Shown here piece after piece: positions 9,017-18,900 of a stretch of 24,608 bases of DNA. The position numbers and the translations under genes are program-made. Source of the stretch: Cerioporus squamosus (taxonomy: Eukaryota > Basidiomycota > Agaricomycetes > Polyporales > Polyporaceae); NCBI GenBank assembly GCA_022592435.1, contig JABYQS010000404.1, forward strand, positions 1 to 24,608, read 5' to 3'. The notes under the pieces were generated by a model. That model was given only the letters and a program-made list of their open reading frames with translations. It was not told where the DNA came from and searched no databases. Every line of letters starts with the position of its first letter. Position 1 is the stretch's first letter.

Positions 9017-11263
9017 TTGAAGCCTGAGCGCAGACCGGGAGACGAGATTCTCGCTTCTGAGTCTCCGATACAGGCTCAGGACGAAGGCGAAATCACGGAC
9101 ACGGACGAAACCGCGACTGTCACTCTTACGAAGCTGAATAGCAAGATCACCTATGGACCGGGCGCTCACGTCCAGACCATCATCACTGCTTTCGAGTCGC
9201 ACTCCGTGGTCCTCCATAACGTCCCTACCGTCGTAACGCATGCCCAACTGATCGCACTTGCGGAGCCCTACGGCGATCTGAAGAGCGTCCTCATTCTGCC
9301 GGCACGAGACGATCAATCTCGTCCATCAGCACGCGTCGAATATCTCGATACTGCCCATGCCACTCGAGCTGCACTGGAGCTCGGAAGAGCTGACGGGCTC
9401 AGGGGCGCCACCTCTCGACTGGATCTCCGCGCCGCTGAAAGCGGGAGGGCGATCTTGCGTAGCACTAAGGCCAAACTCACTTGGTTTGCGCCAAGCCTCA
9501 CAGCTTGGGCCCACTACCCTACCTTGTCCAAGGCAAATGTGCAGGCCACGCGACTCGATGGACTGTCGTTCAACGGGACCACTCTTCGTGTGGCATTCCA
9601 GATGCCGTCGCGGAACCAAATCTCGTCGTTCTCCGTGGAGCTGAAGGGGCTTCCTCTCGACGTCTCTTCCATCCATCTCAAGAGGTTTTGCCGTGCATCT
9701 TCCGTCACACTGGGAAGGCCGAGCTTTATCGTCAAGGACTCGCTCCGAGAGCTCCGTCAACTCCTCACCACCTTTGGACCTCTCGAGTCCTTCGACTTCC
9801 TCGAGCCGAATAAGAACAAGGCGAAGCTTGTGGCGTTCGTGCAGTTCTCGGACGCCGACGCGACGCAGCAAGCCGTTGCGACCCTCCAGGCTAGCCGTCA
9901 GACCTTCCTCCGTGGCAGTCAGATCTTCCTCGAACTCATCCATTCCATCAAGTACATGTTGCCATACCAGCAGTTCACTACTCTTCGCTCAGAGATCGAT
10001 ATGCTGAGGGACATGACCGAGGCGTGCAGGTTGCGCTACTATGACAAGGATGCAAACGGACGGGCCGTTGAGAAGGTCTGCCTACGAGCGTACGGAGCCG
10101 ATGCGAAAGCGCTAGGTCGCCTCAAGACAGAGTTGGAGCAGTTGCTCGAAGGCGATCTCGTCCACGATGCAATGTCTCAAGTCGCATGGCATGAGCACTT
10201 CTCTACAGCAGACGGGTTGCGGTTACTGGAGGATGAGGTTGCAGCACAGACAGGGACGTATGTGAAATGCGACCCTCGTATGCGGACGCTGCACATCTTC
10301 GGATCCCATAGGGCTCGTACCGCTGCCAAAGCTCGCATCCTTGCCTTGCTTGAGAGACTCCATGCACAAGAACACGTCCTCGAGCTGGACATAGAAGCGT
10401 TCACCCGTATGCTCCGCGGTGGTTTCCAGGAGCTGCAGGATGCGCTAGGAGACACAGTGCAACTGGACGTCATCAGCAGACGTCTCGTGGTACGCGGTGA
10501 CGAGACCGCATCTCGTATCGCGCGAGAAGCAGTCACGAAGGGCCCTGGCGCGCGAAAATCCGTGGATGTCCCGCAGCTCTCCGATGATGCGTCTTGTCCC
10601 GTCTGCTTCTGCGACATCACAGATCCCTCGGTTTTGCCCTGTTCTCATGCCTACTGTCGATCGTGCTTGCAGCACTACCTGGGATCGCTCGCACAGCCCA
10701 CGCAGGGCGCTGCCCAAACCGCGGCTGCGTGCCTCGCCGAGCTCAGACAGGAGGATGGATCGAGCAGGGCTTGTGGATATGGGATACCCCTGGAGACCAT
10801 TCGATCCCTACTCACCCCTGGAGAGGAGGCGCATCTCCTCGAGGCCACGTTTCTGTCCCACATCCACAGTCGAGCGCAGGTGTTCCGGTATTGTCCTACG
10901 GCGGACTGCCAGACCATCTACCGCGCTTCCACGGATGGCACGCTGCTCCGATGCCCATCGTGCCTCGCTCGTGTATGCTCGACGTGCCACGTTGAGTTCC
11001 ACGAGGGACTGACCTGTGCGGAATTCAAGGACAATCGGTCTGGTGGCGAGGACTCGTTCCGACGGTGGCGCGAGGAACGCGGTGTCAAAGCTTGTCCAGG
11101 GTGCGGCGCTGGTCTGGAGAAGAACGGAGGGTGTAATCATATGAAGTGCGCGCACTGTGGCACTCACATGTGTTGGGTTTGCATGAAGACATTCCGGGAC
11201 ACTGACAGCGGCGGAGGCGTATATGCTCATATGCGAAGAGAACACGGCGGGTTTGGTACGTGA
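9017..11263 (+). CDS. RRM and RING-IBR-RING (RBR) E3 ubiquitin ligase exon
   Basis: Large intron-free coding block of 748 codons. It has no ATG at its left edge and is open back to 8987, as expected of a downstream exon. An RRM-like fold spans about residues 62-125 (HSVVLHNVP...SARVEYLDTAHATRAALEL). A second RRM-like segment lies at about 200-300, ending in LVAFVQFSDADATQQAVATL. The RBR module starts with RING1 CPVCFCDI...LPCSHAYCRSC (from about 527), then an IBR YCPTADCQTIYR...CPSC...CSTC (from about 626), then RING2 CPGCGAGLEKNGGCNHMKC. The conserved active-site cysteine of RBR ligases is the one in GGCNHM (about 706). RBR ligases pass ubiquitin through this cysteine as a thioester. Together with the CCCH fingers upstream it should be an RNA-associated ubiquitin ligase. 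A GTACGT donor overlaps the last codons (from 11256), so a short final exon is possible. Confidence 0.85.
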   Translation: MKPERRPGDEILASESPIQAQDEGEITDTDETATVTLTKLNSKITYGPGAHVQTIITAFESHSVVLHNVPTVVTHAQLIALAEPYGDLKSVLILPARDDQSRPSARVEYLDTAHATRAALELGRADGLRGATSRLDLRAAESGRAILRSTKAKLTWFAPSLTAWAHYPTLSKANVQATRLDGLSFNGTTLRVAFQMPSRNQISSFSVELKGLPLDVSSIHLKRFCRASSVTLGRPSFIVKDSLRELRQLLTTFGPLESFDFLEPNKNKAKLVAFVQFSDADATQQAVATLQASRQTFLRGSQIFLELIHSIKYMLPYQQFTTLRSEIDMLRDMTEACRLRYYDKDANGRAVEKVCLRAYGADAKALGRLKTELEQLLEGDLVHDAMSQVAWHEHFSTADGLRLLEDEVAAQTGTYVKCDPRMRTLHIFGSHRARTAAKARILALLERLHAQEHVLELDIEAFTRMLRGGFQELQDALGDTVQLDVISRRLVVRGDETASRIAREAVTKGPGARKSVDVPQLSDDASCPVCFCDITDPSVLPCSHAYCRSCLQHYLGSLAQPTQGAAQTAAACLAELRQEDGSSRACGYGIPLETIRSLLTPGEEAHLLEATFLSHIHSRAQVFRYCPTADCQTIYRASTDGTLLRCPSCLARVCSTCHVEFHEGLTCAEFKDNRSGGEDSFRRWREERGVKACPGCGAGLEKNGGCNHMKCAHCGTHMCWVCMKTFRDTDSGGGVYAHMRREHGGFGT

Positions 11264-11752
11264 AAGTCTTGAGTCTGGACCCAGATTGTATTCTCTGCTG
11301 TGGGCCCACTGGTCGGCACGAATGTTTATGTCATGATTATATCGTCTCAAGAATGCTTCTCTTCCGGCCACTTAATAGCTTCATAGGTGAACCGTGAGAT
11401 CTGTCAATTGATGATGCATGCAAGATGCATGATGGTGGTTACGCCCAAGCACGAGGGCCTGGAGCGAGTTCCGCCGGCGTAGTAAGCGCCTCATGGCGCT
11501 TATAGGCCGCAGCCATCAAGTCCACCTGCTCTCAATATTCCGCCTCACCGACAAATCTCTGTTAGTACCAGGATGTGAGTGTCACTATTGAAGCAGAGTT
11601 CCGCGACAGCTGAACCCAAGCGGTACTGCGTTCTGTTGATACTTCAAGTTCGACTTAGTGGACGTTTGTACAGTCACCTGCCGTCGCCGTGTCAGGACGG
11701 TCCTTATCATCACTCTTCTCAGCGGCCAGTACTACACTGTACTGTCAGTGTC
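11264..11752. other. Intergenic region upstream of oxygenase copy B
   Basis: No supported gene in 489 bp. It contains a perfect hairpin, TAAGCGCC-TCAT-GGCGCTTA (11483-11502), and presumably the promoter and 5' leader of copy B. Codons in frame with the copy-B start are open back to about 11579, but the similarity to copy A begins only at the ATG at 11753, so I use that start. Confidence 0.35.
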
Positions 11753-13231
11753 ATGCCCAAGACAACTGAGCCCACAGAAGACGCCTTGCGTGCGCAAACA
11801 GAACGGAAGCGTACGCGTTCTGAGGTCCGACCACCATCACCATCCTCGGCCGAACCCCAAGCTCCTCCACCGAAACGGCAGCATGGACTGACCGAGACGA
11901 TCTCTGATACTTCCGCAAAGTGCGAAGCGAGCCCTTTGGCAGCTACTCACGACGTGCGAGTCTCCGCTGCGTTCACAACCTAGGTGGTTCCCTGATCAAC
12001 ATTGTTCTTTCTTCGCTCTTAGATGACAATTGCCCACTCCGATTCCGAGGATATCACATTCCCAGTGACGCAAGAGTATCCCCCAGTTGCTCTGAAGCTG
12101 GTCCAAGCTATCCAGAACGCAAGAGTGATCCCCCCCATCGGCTACTGTGTTACGGAACTTGATTGCGAGGTGGAAAAGATGCTTGACCTTGGACCGGAAG
12201 GTCTAACCAAGGGCGATGTCGAGATCCCGCTGGAGTTGACCGAGGAAGAGAAAGCGAGAGAGCAGCACAACGCAGTACGTGAACTTTTGTTAACCGAGTG
12301 GTTTGTCTGACATATGCGTCGCTATGCCCAGACGGTCATTGCCAAGCTCTCGGAAATATACACGCATCATGTGCGCAATAAGGCCTCCGGGTACCTCGAC
12401 AAGCCGTTCAAGTTGCAGATCACCAGGGCAGCATGCCACTTCGACGAGTTTATCAACCCCATCACCAGGTTCAACTGCTACAAGAGTCCAGACTTGTCCG
12501 CAGAAGACAAGAGCACCCTAGCGGATCGCCTCAAGCGGTGGTACGAGAATGCTGACGTGTCCGGATACGGCGACGTGCGGGAGCAAGTGACAAAGGTCGA
12601 CGAAGAGGTCCGCAACGCTCGCGAGATCCCGGCGACGCAGTTCAGCGTGGAGCCCGAACTCCTGGAGCGCATTGCTGCGCTTTGGGACCAGAACTTCTAC
12701 CCTAACCGCGGCATCCGTGTCGAACCTTACAAGATCCACCTCTACGGTCCGAAAGGTCACTTCGGCGCGCACCGCGACACACCGCAGAAGGACCTAATCG
12801 GCACGTTTTTGCTTGGCCTAGGCGACACTACCAAAGGGATCGGCGGCCTGGAGGTCGACGGCAAGAAGATGCCTGCGCATGAAGGCCACTGGTGCGCCTT
12901 CTATCCGGACGTCCCGCATCGCGTCGAGAAGATCTGGCGCGGCCACAGAGCGGTAATCGCGTTCAAAATCTTCCGTACGGCCGGGGCTGGCGCGGAGACG
13001 GAGACGACCACTCGAGTGCGTCAGGAGGCGACGGAGCTGATGACCCAGATGCAGGCACCTTTCGGCATCATGCTCGAGCGCAAGTACTGCATGGGCACCA
13101 CGGAGCTCAGCGGGTTCGATGCGTTGCTACTGAAGGCGGCGCTCGCGCTACCGGACGTTGAGGTCAGGCATCTCTCGGTCGTGCTTGCGACGTGCTCAAG
13201 CTACGGCTCAACCAACGAAGAGGACAGGTAG
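11753..13231 (+). CDS. 2OG-Fe(II) oxygenase, copy B, ending at an in-frame TAG
   Basis: Paralog of the gene at 4387-6189. Exons are 11753-11953, 12023-12274 and 12332 onward, with introns of 69 nt (GTGCGA..CTTAG) and 57 nt (GTACGT..CCCAG) at the same codon positions and phase 0 as in copy A. It keeps the basic, Pro-rich N-terminus and all catalytic residues: HxD in FGAHRDTP, distal His in DVPHRVEK and Arg in GHRAVIAFKIF. A loop differs: DTTKGIGGLEVDGKKM replaces DSSSGGGLVVDEEEM. The frame meets TAG at 13229-13231 after about 450 residues, then continues open and conserved to 13534. As read, the product has the catalytic fold but lacks the cysteine-containing C-terminal region. Around 12540-13160 the DNA is far more like copy A than elsewhere. 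Confidence 0.75.
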
Positions 13232-13534
13232 GAGGACTACGAGATGTTCTGCGACACGGCCGTTATGCCGCTCACTCACGGACATCTCGAGAAGTGGTTC
13301 GACGACGAGCGGGACGGTTCGCCTAGCCATACAGAGTGCGGGTGCCCGTGGTTGGAAGGTGTGAAGAACGTGCCCTTCTTCTCCCTTGAACTACCACGGA
13401 CCCTCTACACCTGCATCGAGGAGCAAGAGGATACCTGCAATTACGCGGGGAACGAGGCCCAAGCGTGGAGAGAGGATAGCGTGTATCTCTCGTATGCCGT
13501 TCTCGTGCTGCCGAAAGGTCCTTCGAGTCCGTGA
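13232..13534 (+). pseudogene. In-frame C-terminal continuation of oxygenase copy B beyond the TAG
   Basis: About 100 codons in the same frame, closely matching the end of copy A: CDTAVMPLTHGHLEKWF, TECGCPWLEGVKNVPFFSLE, YTC, TCNYAGNEAQAWREDSVYL. It lacks the Lys-rich tail of copy A and stops at 13532-13534. Conservation across the stop means the TAG is either recent, read through, or a sequence error. Confidence 0.6.
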
Positions 13535-14141
13535 TGATGTATATTTTCTACTCTGGTTGAGACTGTAAATCTCGACATGTACAGGAGTATTGAATAGATC
13601 GATGTGCGACGCCATGGACTTGAACAGCATCCGGAGATTTGCAAGAGCCGCGTATCGCACACACCGCTTGAAGCCTACATGGAGTGTTCATACTTGGACG
13701 ATGTGACGGCAAAGCCGCCCTAAGTTCAACCTTGATGTCGTCTGGCATTGTAGCGGCAGGCGGTTTGTCATCTTGGCCTTATGTCTTTACAGACGTGCGG
13801 CTGGTCTGGGGCGGAGACCACGCCAACTACTACTCAATAGTCATGGGTAGGAACACTCAAGCCAACTGCAGCTAATGTTGCTACAACCCTCGCGAATGGA
13901 CCACCCTCCAGACTGTGTCTTGAACACTATACATGTCCATATTACGGTCGAGCTCCTCTTGGTAAGGAAGTGATTACTCCGTAGAGGGGGAGTTAGCATC
14001 ATGGCTGACGGGTATCCAATGTTATACAGGGCTAAGTACAGATATGATACAAGACTCCTAGAAGACGGGAACGGCATCATCAGAGATCGCACCCGCAGAA
14101 GGTTGACGAAGGACAGTAACGTACCGAGTTCCTCTTGGTCG
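13535..14141. other. Intergenic region between convergent 3' ends
   Basis: About 600 bp between the 3' ends of oxygenase copy B and SGF73. No frame has a recognisable product. A 15-bp motif CGAG(C/T)TCCTCTTGGT occurs twice (near 13948 and 14127) with one mismatch. Nothing else stands out. Confidence 0.35.
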
Positions 14142-15290
14142 TCAAGTCAGCCTGTTAACCGCAGGCACGGCCGCATTTCGCATGGGCATGAGCGCACTCG
14201 CGAGAAGTTGGTTGCAAGTCCGTAATCGTTCACGCCGGGCGACGAACAACGAACTTGTATCGCATGGTACCGCTAGCGGCGTGCCGATGATCCCGCGATT
14301 CTTCGATATCTTCACGGCACGTACGAGGGCGTCGACCTCCGCCTCAGAGTCAAGGTCGTCGGGGTTCTCATACGGATCTTCTGTCGGGCCTACATGAGCC
14401 GCCGCTGTGACTGCAGCAGCAGCGGCTGCCGCCGCCGAGGCTTTCTTGCCCTTCTTCGACGGCCCCCCTGGAAGGGCGACAGCGGCCTTCTTGTTGACAT
14501 CGACCCCGGCGGCGGCGGCGGCCTCCATCGCAAGCCGCTTCTTCTCGGCCTTCTCGCGCTCCTTCCGCTCCTTCCTCTCCGCCTTGCTCTCCTTCTTGAC
14601 CGGCTCGACCCAGTTGGGGTTGTTGGCACGGTTCCACTCGAGCAGCAGCTCGTCGTATGCCTTCGAGCGGCCTTGGACAGCGCGCTTCGCACCCATGGAA
14701 TGCGACTTGCAAGTGAGTGAGCGCGAACACGGAAGGCCTTTGTCGTTGATGACTCCGCACTGCTTGTCGTAGTCGACGGGGCCCTTGACGCGAGTCCGCG
14801 CCTGCTTCTTGGTCTTGGGCGCGCCCGGGTCCTCAGGATTGGGAACTTCATCTTCGGCCTTGCGTTTCTTTCCCTTCTTGTCTGCTTCAGCGTGCGGCGC
14901 GTAAGGGTCAGGCACGAGAGACATACGGAGCGACATACCCTCGACCTCAATAGCCTTCCCCTTCGCGCCCTTCTTGCCTCCATTCCGGATCTTGATGCAG
15001 TTGTCTGACGCACATGAAATACTTGCATACTAGCACTCATGTGGAGACATACCTGCATGCTCGAGAATGGCACTCCGAAGGACCGCTTTCTGGCAGTCCT
15101 TGCACTTCACGATGCCGGCCTCCTGCACAAGTGGCTCCGCGCCGAACATCTTCATGTCGCGCGCCGACAGCCATGATGTGGGCGGTGAAGGCGGCCTCTC
15201 GAGGTCGTGCGTGGGCGGCGACGGGGGCGCGAGATCCCATGTAAACGGCGAGGCAGGCGGAGAAGGGCTCGGCTTGAGTTTGAGAGTCAT
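14142..15290 (-). CDS. SGF73: SAGA complex deubiquitinase-module subunit Sgf73 (ataxin-7 family)
   Basis: Sgf73 anchors the H2B deubiquitinase module (Ubp8-Sgf11-Sus1) to the SAGA coactivator in the nucleus. Two exons, 15053-15290 and 14142-15004, with a 48-nt phase-1 intron (GTATGT..GTCAG) give 366 residues. The first exon has a Pro-rich start and an N-terminal zinc finger, C63-X2-C66...H78-X3-C82 ([18 protein letters not shown]), whose last ligand is created by the splice. The SCA7 domain follows at about 157-205, with C-X9-C-X5-C-X2-H at C162, C172, C178 and H181 ([22 protein letters not shown]). A Lys/Glu-rich charged stretch, an Ala-rich tract and a C-terminal [16 protein letters not shown] segment typical of the family complete it. 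An in-frame ATG at 15404 would add 38 residues; I chose 15290 because the protein-like sequence begins there. Confidence 0.9.
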
Positions 15291-15453
15291 CGTGGGCTGT
15301 GGGCTGTGGCTGGTCGTGGCGGGACCGCGGAGAGCTACCGCCTCGGCAGGCGCCCGTGGTAACAGCCAGACGCCCGCCGCGCCCACGTGTCTCGCACACG
15401 CCATCCCGATCGCGTCCCCAGACTGGCCCGCCCAAAGGGGGAGCGACGGTGCG

Positions 15454-15461
15454 TGACGTCA
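15454..15461. promoter_or_regulatory. CRE-like bZIP site TGACGTCA
   Basis: Perfect 8-bp CRE palindrome, 164 bp upstream of the SGF73 ATG and, before the LINE inserted, within the 350-bp divergent region shared with the debranching-enzyme gene. Binding is inferred from the consensus only. Confidence 0.45.
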
Positions 15462-15482
15462 TGCGGAGAGTGACGCATGCCT

Positions 15483-15494
15483 TTTGCGTGCGCT
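15483..15494. repeat. LINE target site duplication, 3' side
   Basis: TTTGCGTGCGCT (plus strand) directly abuts the 3' end of the LINE and is repeated exactly at 21857-21868 next to its 5' end. Variable-length duplications of this size are normal for target-primed reverse transcription. Confidence 0.85.
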
Positions 15495-15999
15495 TCTTCT
15501 TCTTCAAATCCTTTTATTGTCCCGTTAGGGCCTGGCCCCATGTCGGACACAATACAAGCGTGCGTTACACTACAGTCGCGAGAGAGCGGAACGAATCTAC
15601 GTAGAACAGTGGCCCCCGGTGTCCGAGGACGCCCGAAGGGATAGAAGCTGATGCTGGGAGGTGAGTAAGTGTGGTAGCATGAGGTACAGTAGGGAGTCCC
15701 AGCGAGTGCCAGGACGCATGCACCGTGACCGCCGCCACCGCCCGACCCTCCAGGGGTAAGGCAGCAGGTTGGTAAACCGTGGGCTAGCGCCATCTTTACT
15801 CATAATCTCTAGACGGGGTACATGGGTCGGTTGCCCCTCCCCATGTCAGAACTCCCCTGCTCCTGACGATGACACAGCCGCCGATGCACACGTCTGGCAC
15901 TCACCGGACAAACTAGTAGGTATGAGAGAAGAGGGAGATACGCAGAAGCCAAGGATGAGCTGCAGAACCCAAGCATGCGATCAGCGAGCGCGAAGAGGA
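15495..15999 (-). other. LINE 3' untranslated region
   Basis: 505 nt after the ORF2 stop. An AATAAA lies at 15513-15518 (minus strand), about 18 nt from the element end, preceded by GGGGCCAGGCCCTAACGGGAC and followed by a GAA-repeat tail. No coding content. Confidence 0.75.
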
Positions 16000-18900
16000 T
16001 CATGAAGAAGAACGGAATCTCAGCGTGGTCTGCCGCATGCGGCGTTGCGCTGGAGCGCGATCGTCACCAGTGCTGTCGGCGTCCTTGCGGTCCGCAGTTT
16101 GTAGGTCGCCGAACGTGTGGTGCAGTCGCCGGGTGGCGTTGACAAACTTGAAGAGCCGGTCCATGCCCTCCTGCGTTGACAGGAGGTAGTCGAGACGAGA
16201 TCCATTGCGTCCCAGCGGGCCTAGAAAGACGCGGCGCTGCAAGGAGAACTTCGGGCACTGCAGCACAAAGTGCATCACCGTCTCCTTCGCTGCGCCGCAC
16301 CCCGAGCACCGCTGTGTGTCCGCCCGGCCAATTGTGTGCAAGTGGTGGTTCAACGGCGCGTGTCCTGTACGAAGTTGGATCAGTAGAGAAGTGTTGCGCC
16401 GCGGCAGGGGCGCAACAAGCTTCTTGAAGCGGTCAGAGGGCAGCGCAGAATCCACTCGCCGGAGCTTCTTTCCCCTCTCAGAGTCTCGCCAACGCTTGGC
16501 TGCTTGCGCCTCGAGTTCCTTGTTGTATACTTGCTTCGCTTTTGACAGGCTGACAGGGAGAGGTCGACGCAGTGCTGCTGGGAGGAGGCGAACCGAGCTA
16601 GAGTCACCGGAGGCTGCCAGCTTGGCGTCGCAGTCGGCCTGCTCGTTCCCGGCAATCTCCTCATGTCCGGGGACCCACCGCAGCGTGAGTTCCAGGTTCC
16701 GATGCTGTCGTCTTGTCGCCGCGATCCGGTCGTGCAGCAGATCGGTGAGGTAGTGGCTAGGACGTGCCTCGCGCACCAGAGACCCTTCGATCGCCGACTT
16801 GCCATCCAGCGCCACGGAGGCGACCCGACCAACCCTGCGCTCCCTCTTGACCAATTCCGTTCCCAGGATGGCCCCGACTGTCTCCGCCTCATACACGGTG
16901 TGCTCGTCGGCCGGCCCCAGGAAGAGGCGCAGCGACTTCCACTGCCTTGCGCGCGTGTTGAAGAGTACTGCCGCAGCGCCAACTCCGCCCTCCAGCTCCG
17001 ACCCGTCCGAGTAGATCCGCAGCCCCTCGCGCTGGACCCACCGGGTCTCGCTCTCCGCCGCCTCCTCCTTCGAGCTGGCAATGTCGGTCTGGTGCGCTGG
17101 CTCCCAGTGCGGTGGGTGACGAAACGCGGCAACCTTCTCCATCCTGTCCTGAGAGATGCGCGGGGCATACAGCTGGAGCAGCTCGTGCATACGCGATCGG
17201 TGCGACCCAACTGGCTTGGAGGCTTTCTTGACATGGGTGTGCAGAGGGTGTGAGGAGGGAAGAGAGCAGAGGCGAGCTGCGGCGCGGAAGCAGATTTTGT
17301 CGACGAGCAAGTCGAAAGGGAGCAGGTGCAGGTGCGCCTCCAGTGCATCGGTGGCAGTTGTCTTCATGGCGCCTGTGACAATGATGACGGCCTGCCGCTG
17401 GATTTGCGCCAGCTTCTTTATGTGCCCCACCGTCCCGGAGGAAGCCTTCTGGTCCGTCGCCTTCCTCACCGGGAGCAAGAACGTGTCCGCGGCGTAGAGG
17501 ATGCGCGGGACTGCGACCGCCAGATAGAGGCGCAACAGCGTCCCCAACGGCAGCCCGAGTCTTGACTGTCCCATGCGTCTCATGAGCGCTGTCCACGCTG
17601 TCCCTTTGGCAAAGGCGTCTGCAACCTGTGGATGGTGACGGAGCTCGCAGTCGACCAGAACTCCAAGAAAGCGGTGGTAGGGGGCAGCCTGGACGCGATG
17701 TCCCCGCAGCTGCAAGGCAGGTCCGAGACGGCCTCGCTTGATGCTGAGCTTGCGCGAGAAGTTCACAAGACCGAACTTATCGACGGAGAAGGGGGAGTGG
17801 TGTGTGGCTGACCAGGCCTCTGCGCCGCCCTCGCGCTCCATGAAGTCCTTGAGCTGTGCATGCGCCTCCCCAAACGTGCGCCCAGTCACAAGTACCGCAA
17901 CGTCGTCCATGGAGCCCTCAGCTGTCTCTCCCTTCGATGGGTTCGCAGCTTCGACCAGCGCCGCGTTGTAGAATGCGTAGAGGATGACAGAGAGGGGGCA
18001 ACCCTGGTCGATGCCGCGCTCGATGAGGAACATGTCGGACACGAAGTCGTCGAACTTGAGGATGGTCCGGCGACCCGTCAGCTTGACCTTCAGCCACTGG
18101 ACGTACTCCACTGGCACCCCGCGCATGCGCAGGATGTGGTAGAGACGCTCCGGGACCGCAGCTGGAAAAGCGGACTTGATGTCCAGAAAGAGTGCCGCCG
18201 CAACCTTACCCCTCCGCCACGCATCCTTCACTGTCTTCTGGACCAGGTGCAGCGAGTCAGTGGTCTGCCTGCCTGCACGACCTCCGAATTGATGGTTTGG
18301 CAGCATGCCATGCTTCTCTGCGTGGTAGACGAGAACGTTAGCAACGCAGCGGGAGAGAATCTTCGAGAGGCAACTTAGCAGCGCTATGCCCCGATACGCC
18401 TTCGCCACCGTGTAGTCCGTCTTTCCTGGCTTACGCAGGACCACAGTGTCCGAGATCTTCCACCGTTCTGGGTAGTATTGCAGCTCGAAGGTCGCGCGGA
18501 AGAGTCGGCCCAGTACCGGGACCAAGACGTCCGCCGTCGCTCGGTACACCTCGTTGGGGATTCCGTCTGGGCCCGGAACCTTGAAGGACTTCAGCTGCCG
18601 GATGGCGCGCCGTACCTGCTCATCCGTGATCGGCTCAAAAGCGTACTTGGGCTCTGGGTATTCCTGGTCAGCTGGGATTTCAGTGTCGTCGACGCGCGGC
18701 AGGAAGAAAGTCCTGTAGAACTCAGCTCCTTTATCCACGTTGTCTGTAAGCAGCACCGCCTGCCCGTCCTCGCTCGTTGCTTTGAGTGCCGGTATGCACG
18801 ATTTGCCGCCATCCGTCGGACCTCTGCTCAGGAACCGATTGGTCTTCCAGATCGTGGTGTCGTCGGTATTCTCCAGGAACGAAGCCCAGCAGTCCTTCTT

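Larger units (their letters stand above)
6753..11263 (+). pseudogene. CCCH zinc finger - RRM - RBR E3 ligase gene split by a transposon
   Basis: One gene can be traced across this span. The 5' exon holds CCCH fingers 1-2; a transposon (7079-8533) interrupts it. Right after the second copy of the 8-bp target GCGTTCAC, the coding frame resumes exactly in phase: the codons GCG TTC AC. are the same on both sides. Finger 3 follows, a 62-nt intron (8715-8776, GTGAGA..CTCAG, phase 1), finger 4, and then the long RRM/RBR exon. The exon junction around 8950-9030 is unclear: the best donor (GTAGGT, 8950) and the obvious acceptors (TAG|9013, CAG|9034) do not keep frame. The architecture suggests an RNA-binding ubiquitin ligase. 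As it stands, transcripts would carry transposon sequence with stops unless it were spliced out, so a full-length product is unlikely. The coding parts look otherwise fresh, so the insertion is probably recent. Confidence 0.75.
15291..15494 (-). promoter_or_regulatory. SGF73 upstream region with a CRE-like site
   Basis: This 204-bp flank is all that remains of the SGF73 promoter before the LINE begins. It includes a perfect palindromic TGACGTCA (15454-15461), the ATF/CREB (bZIP) consensus, and a nearby TGACGC half-like site at 15471. The last 12 bases are the LINE target duplication. Confidence 0.5.

Noticed and set aside
14390..15073. 227-codon minus-strand frame
   Set aside because: Alternative frame over SGF73; the SCA7 domain is in the other frame.
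16380..17348. 322-codon minus-strand frame
   Set aside because: Alternative frame inside LINE ORF2; Arg/Ser/Cys-rich, no motif.
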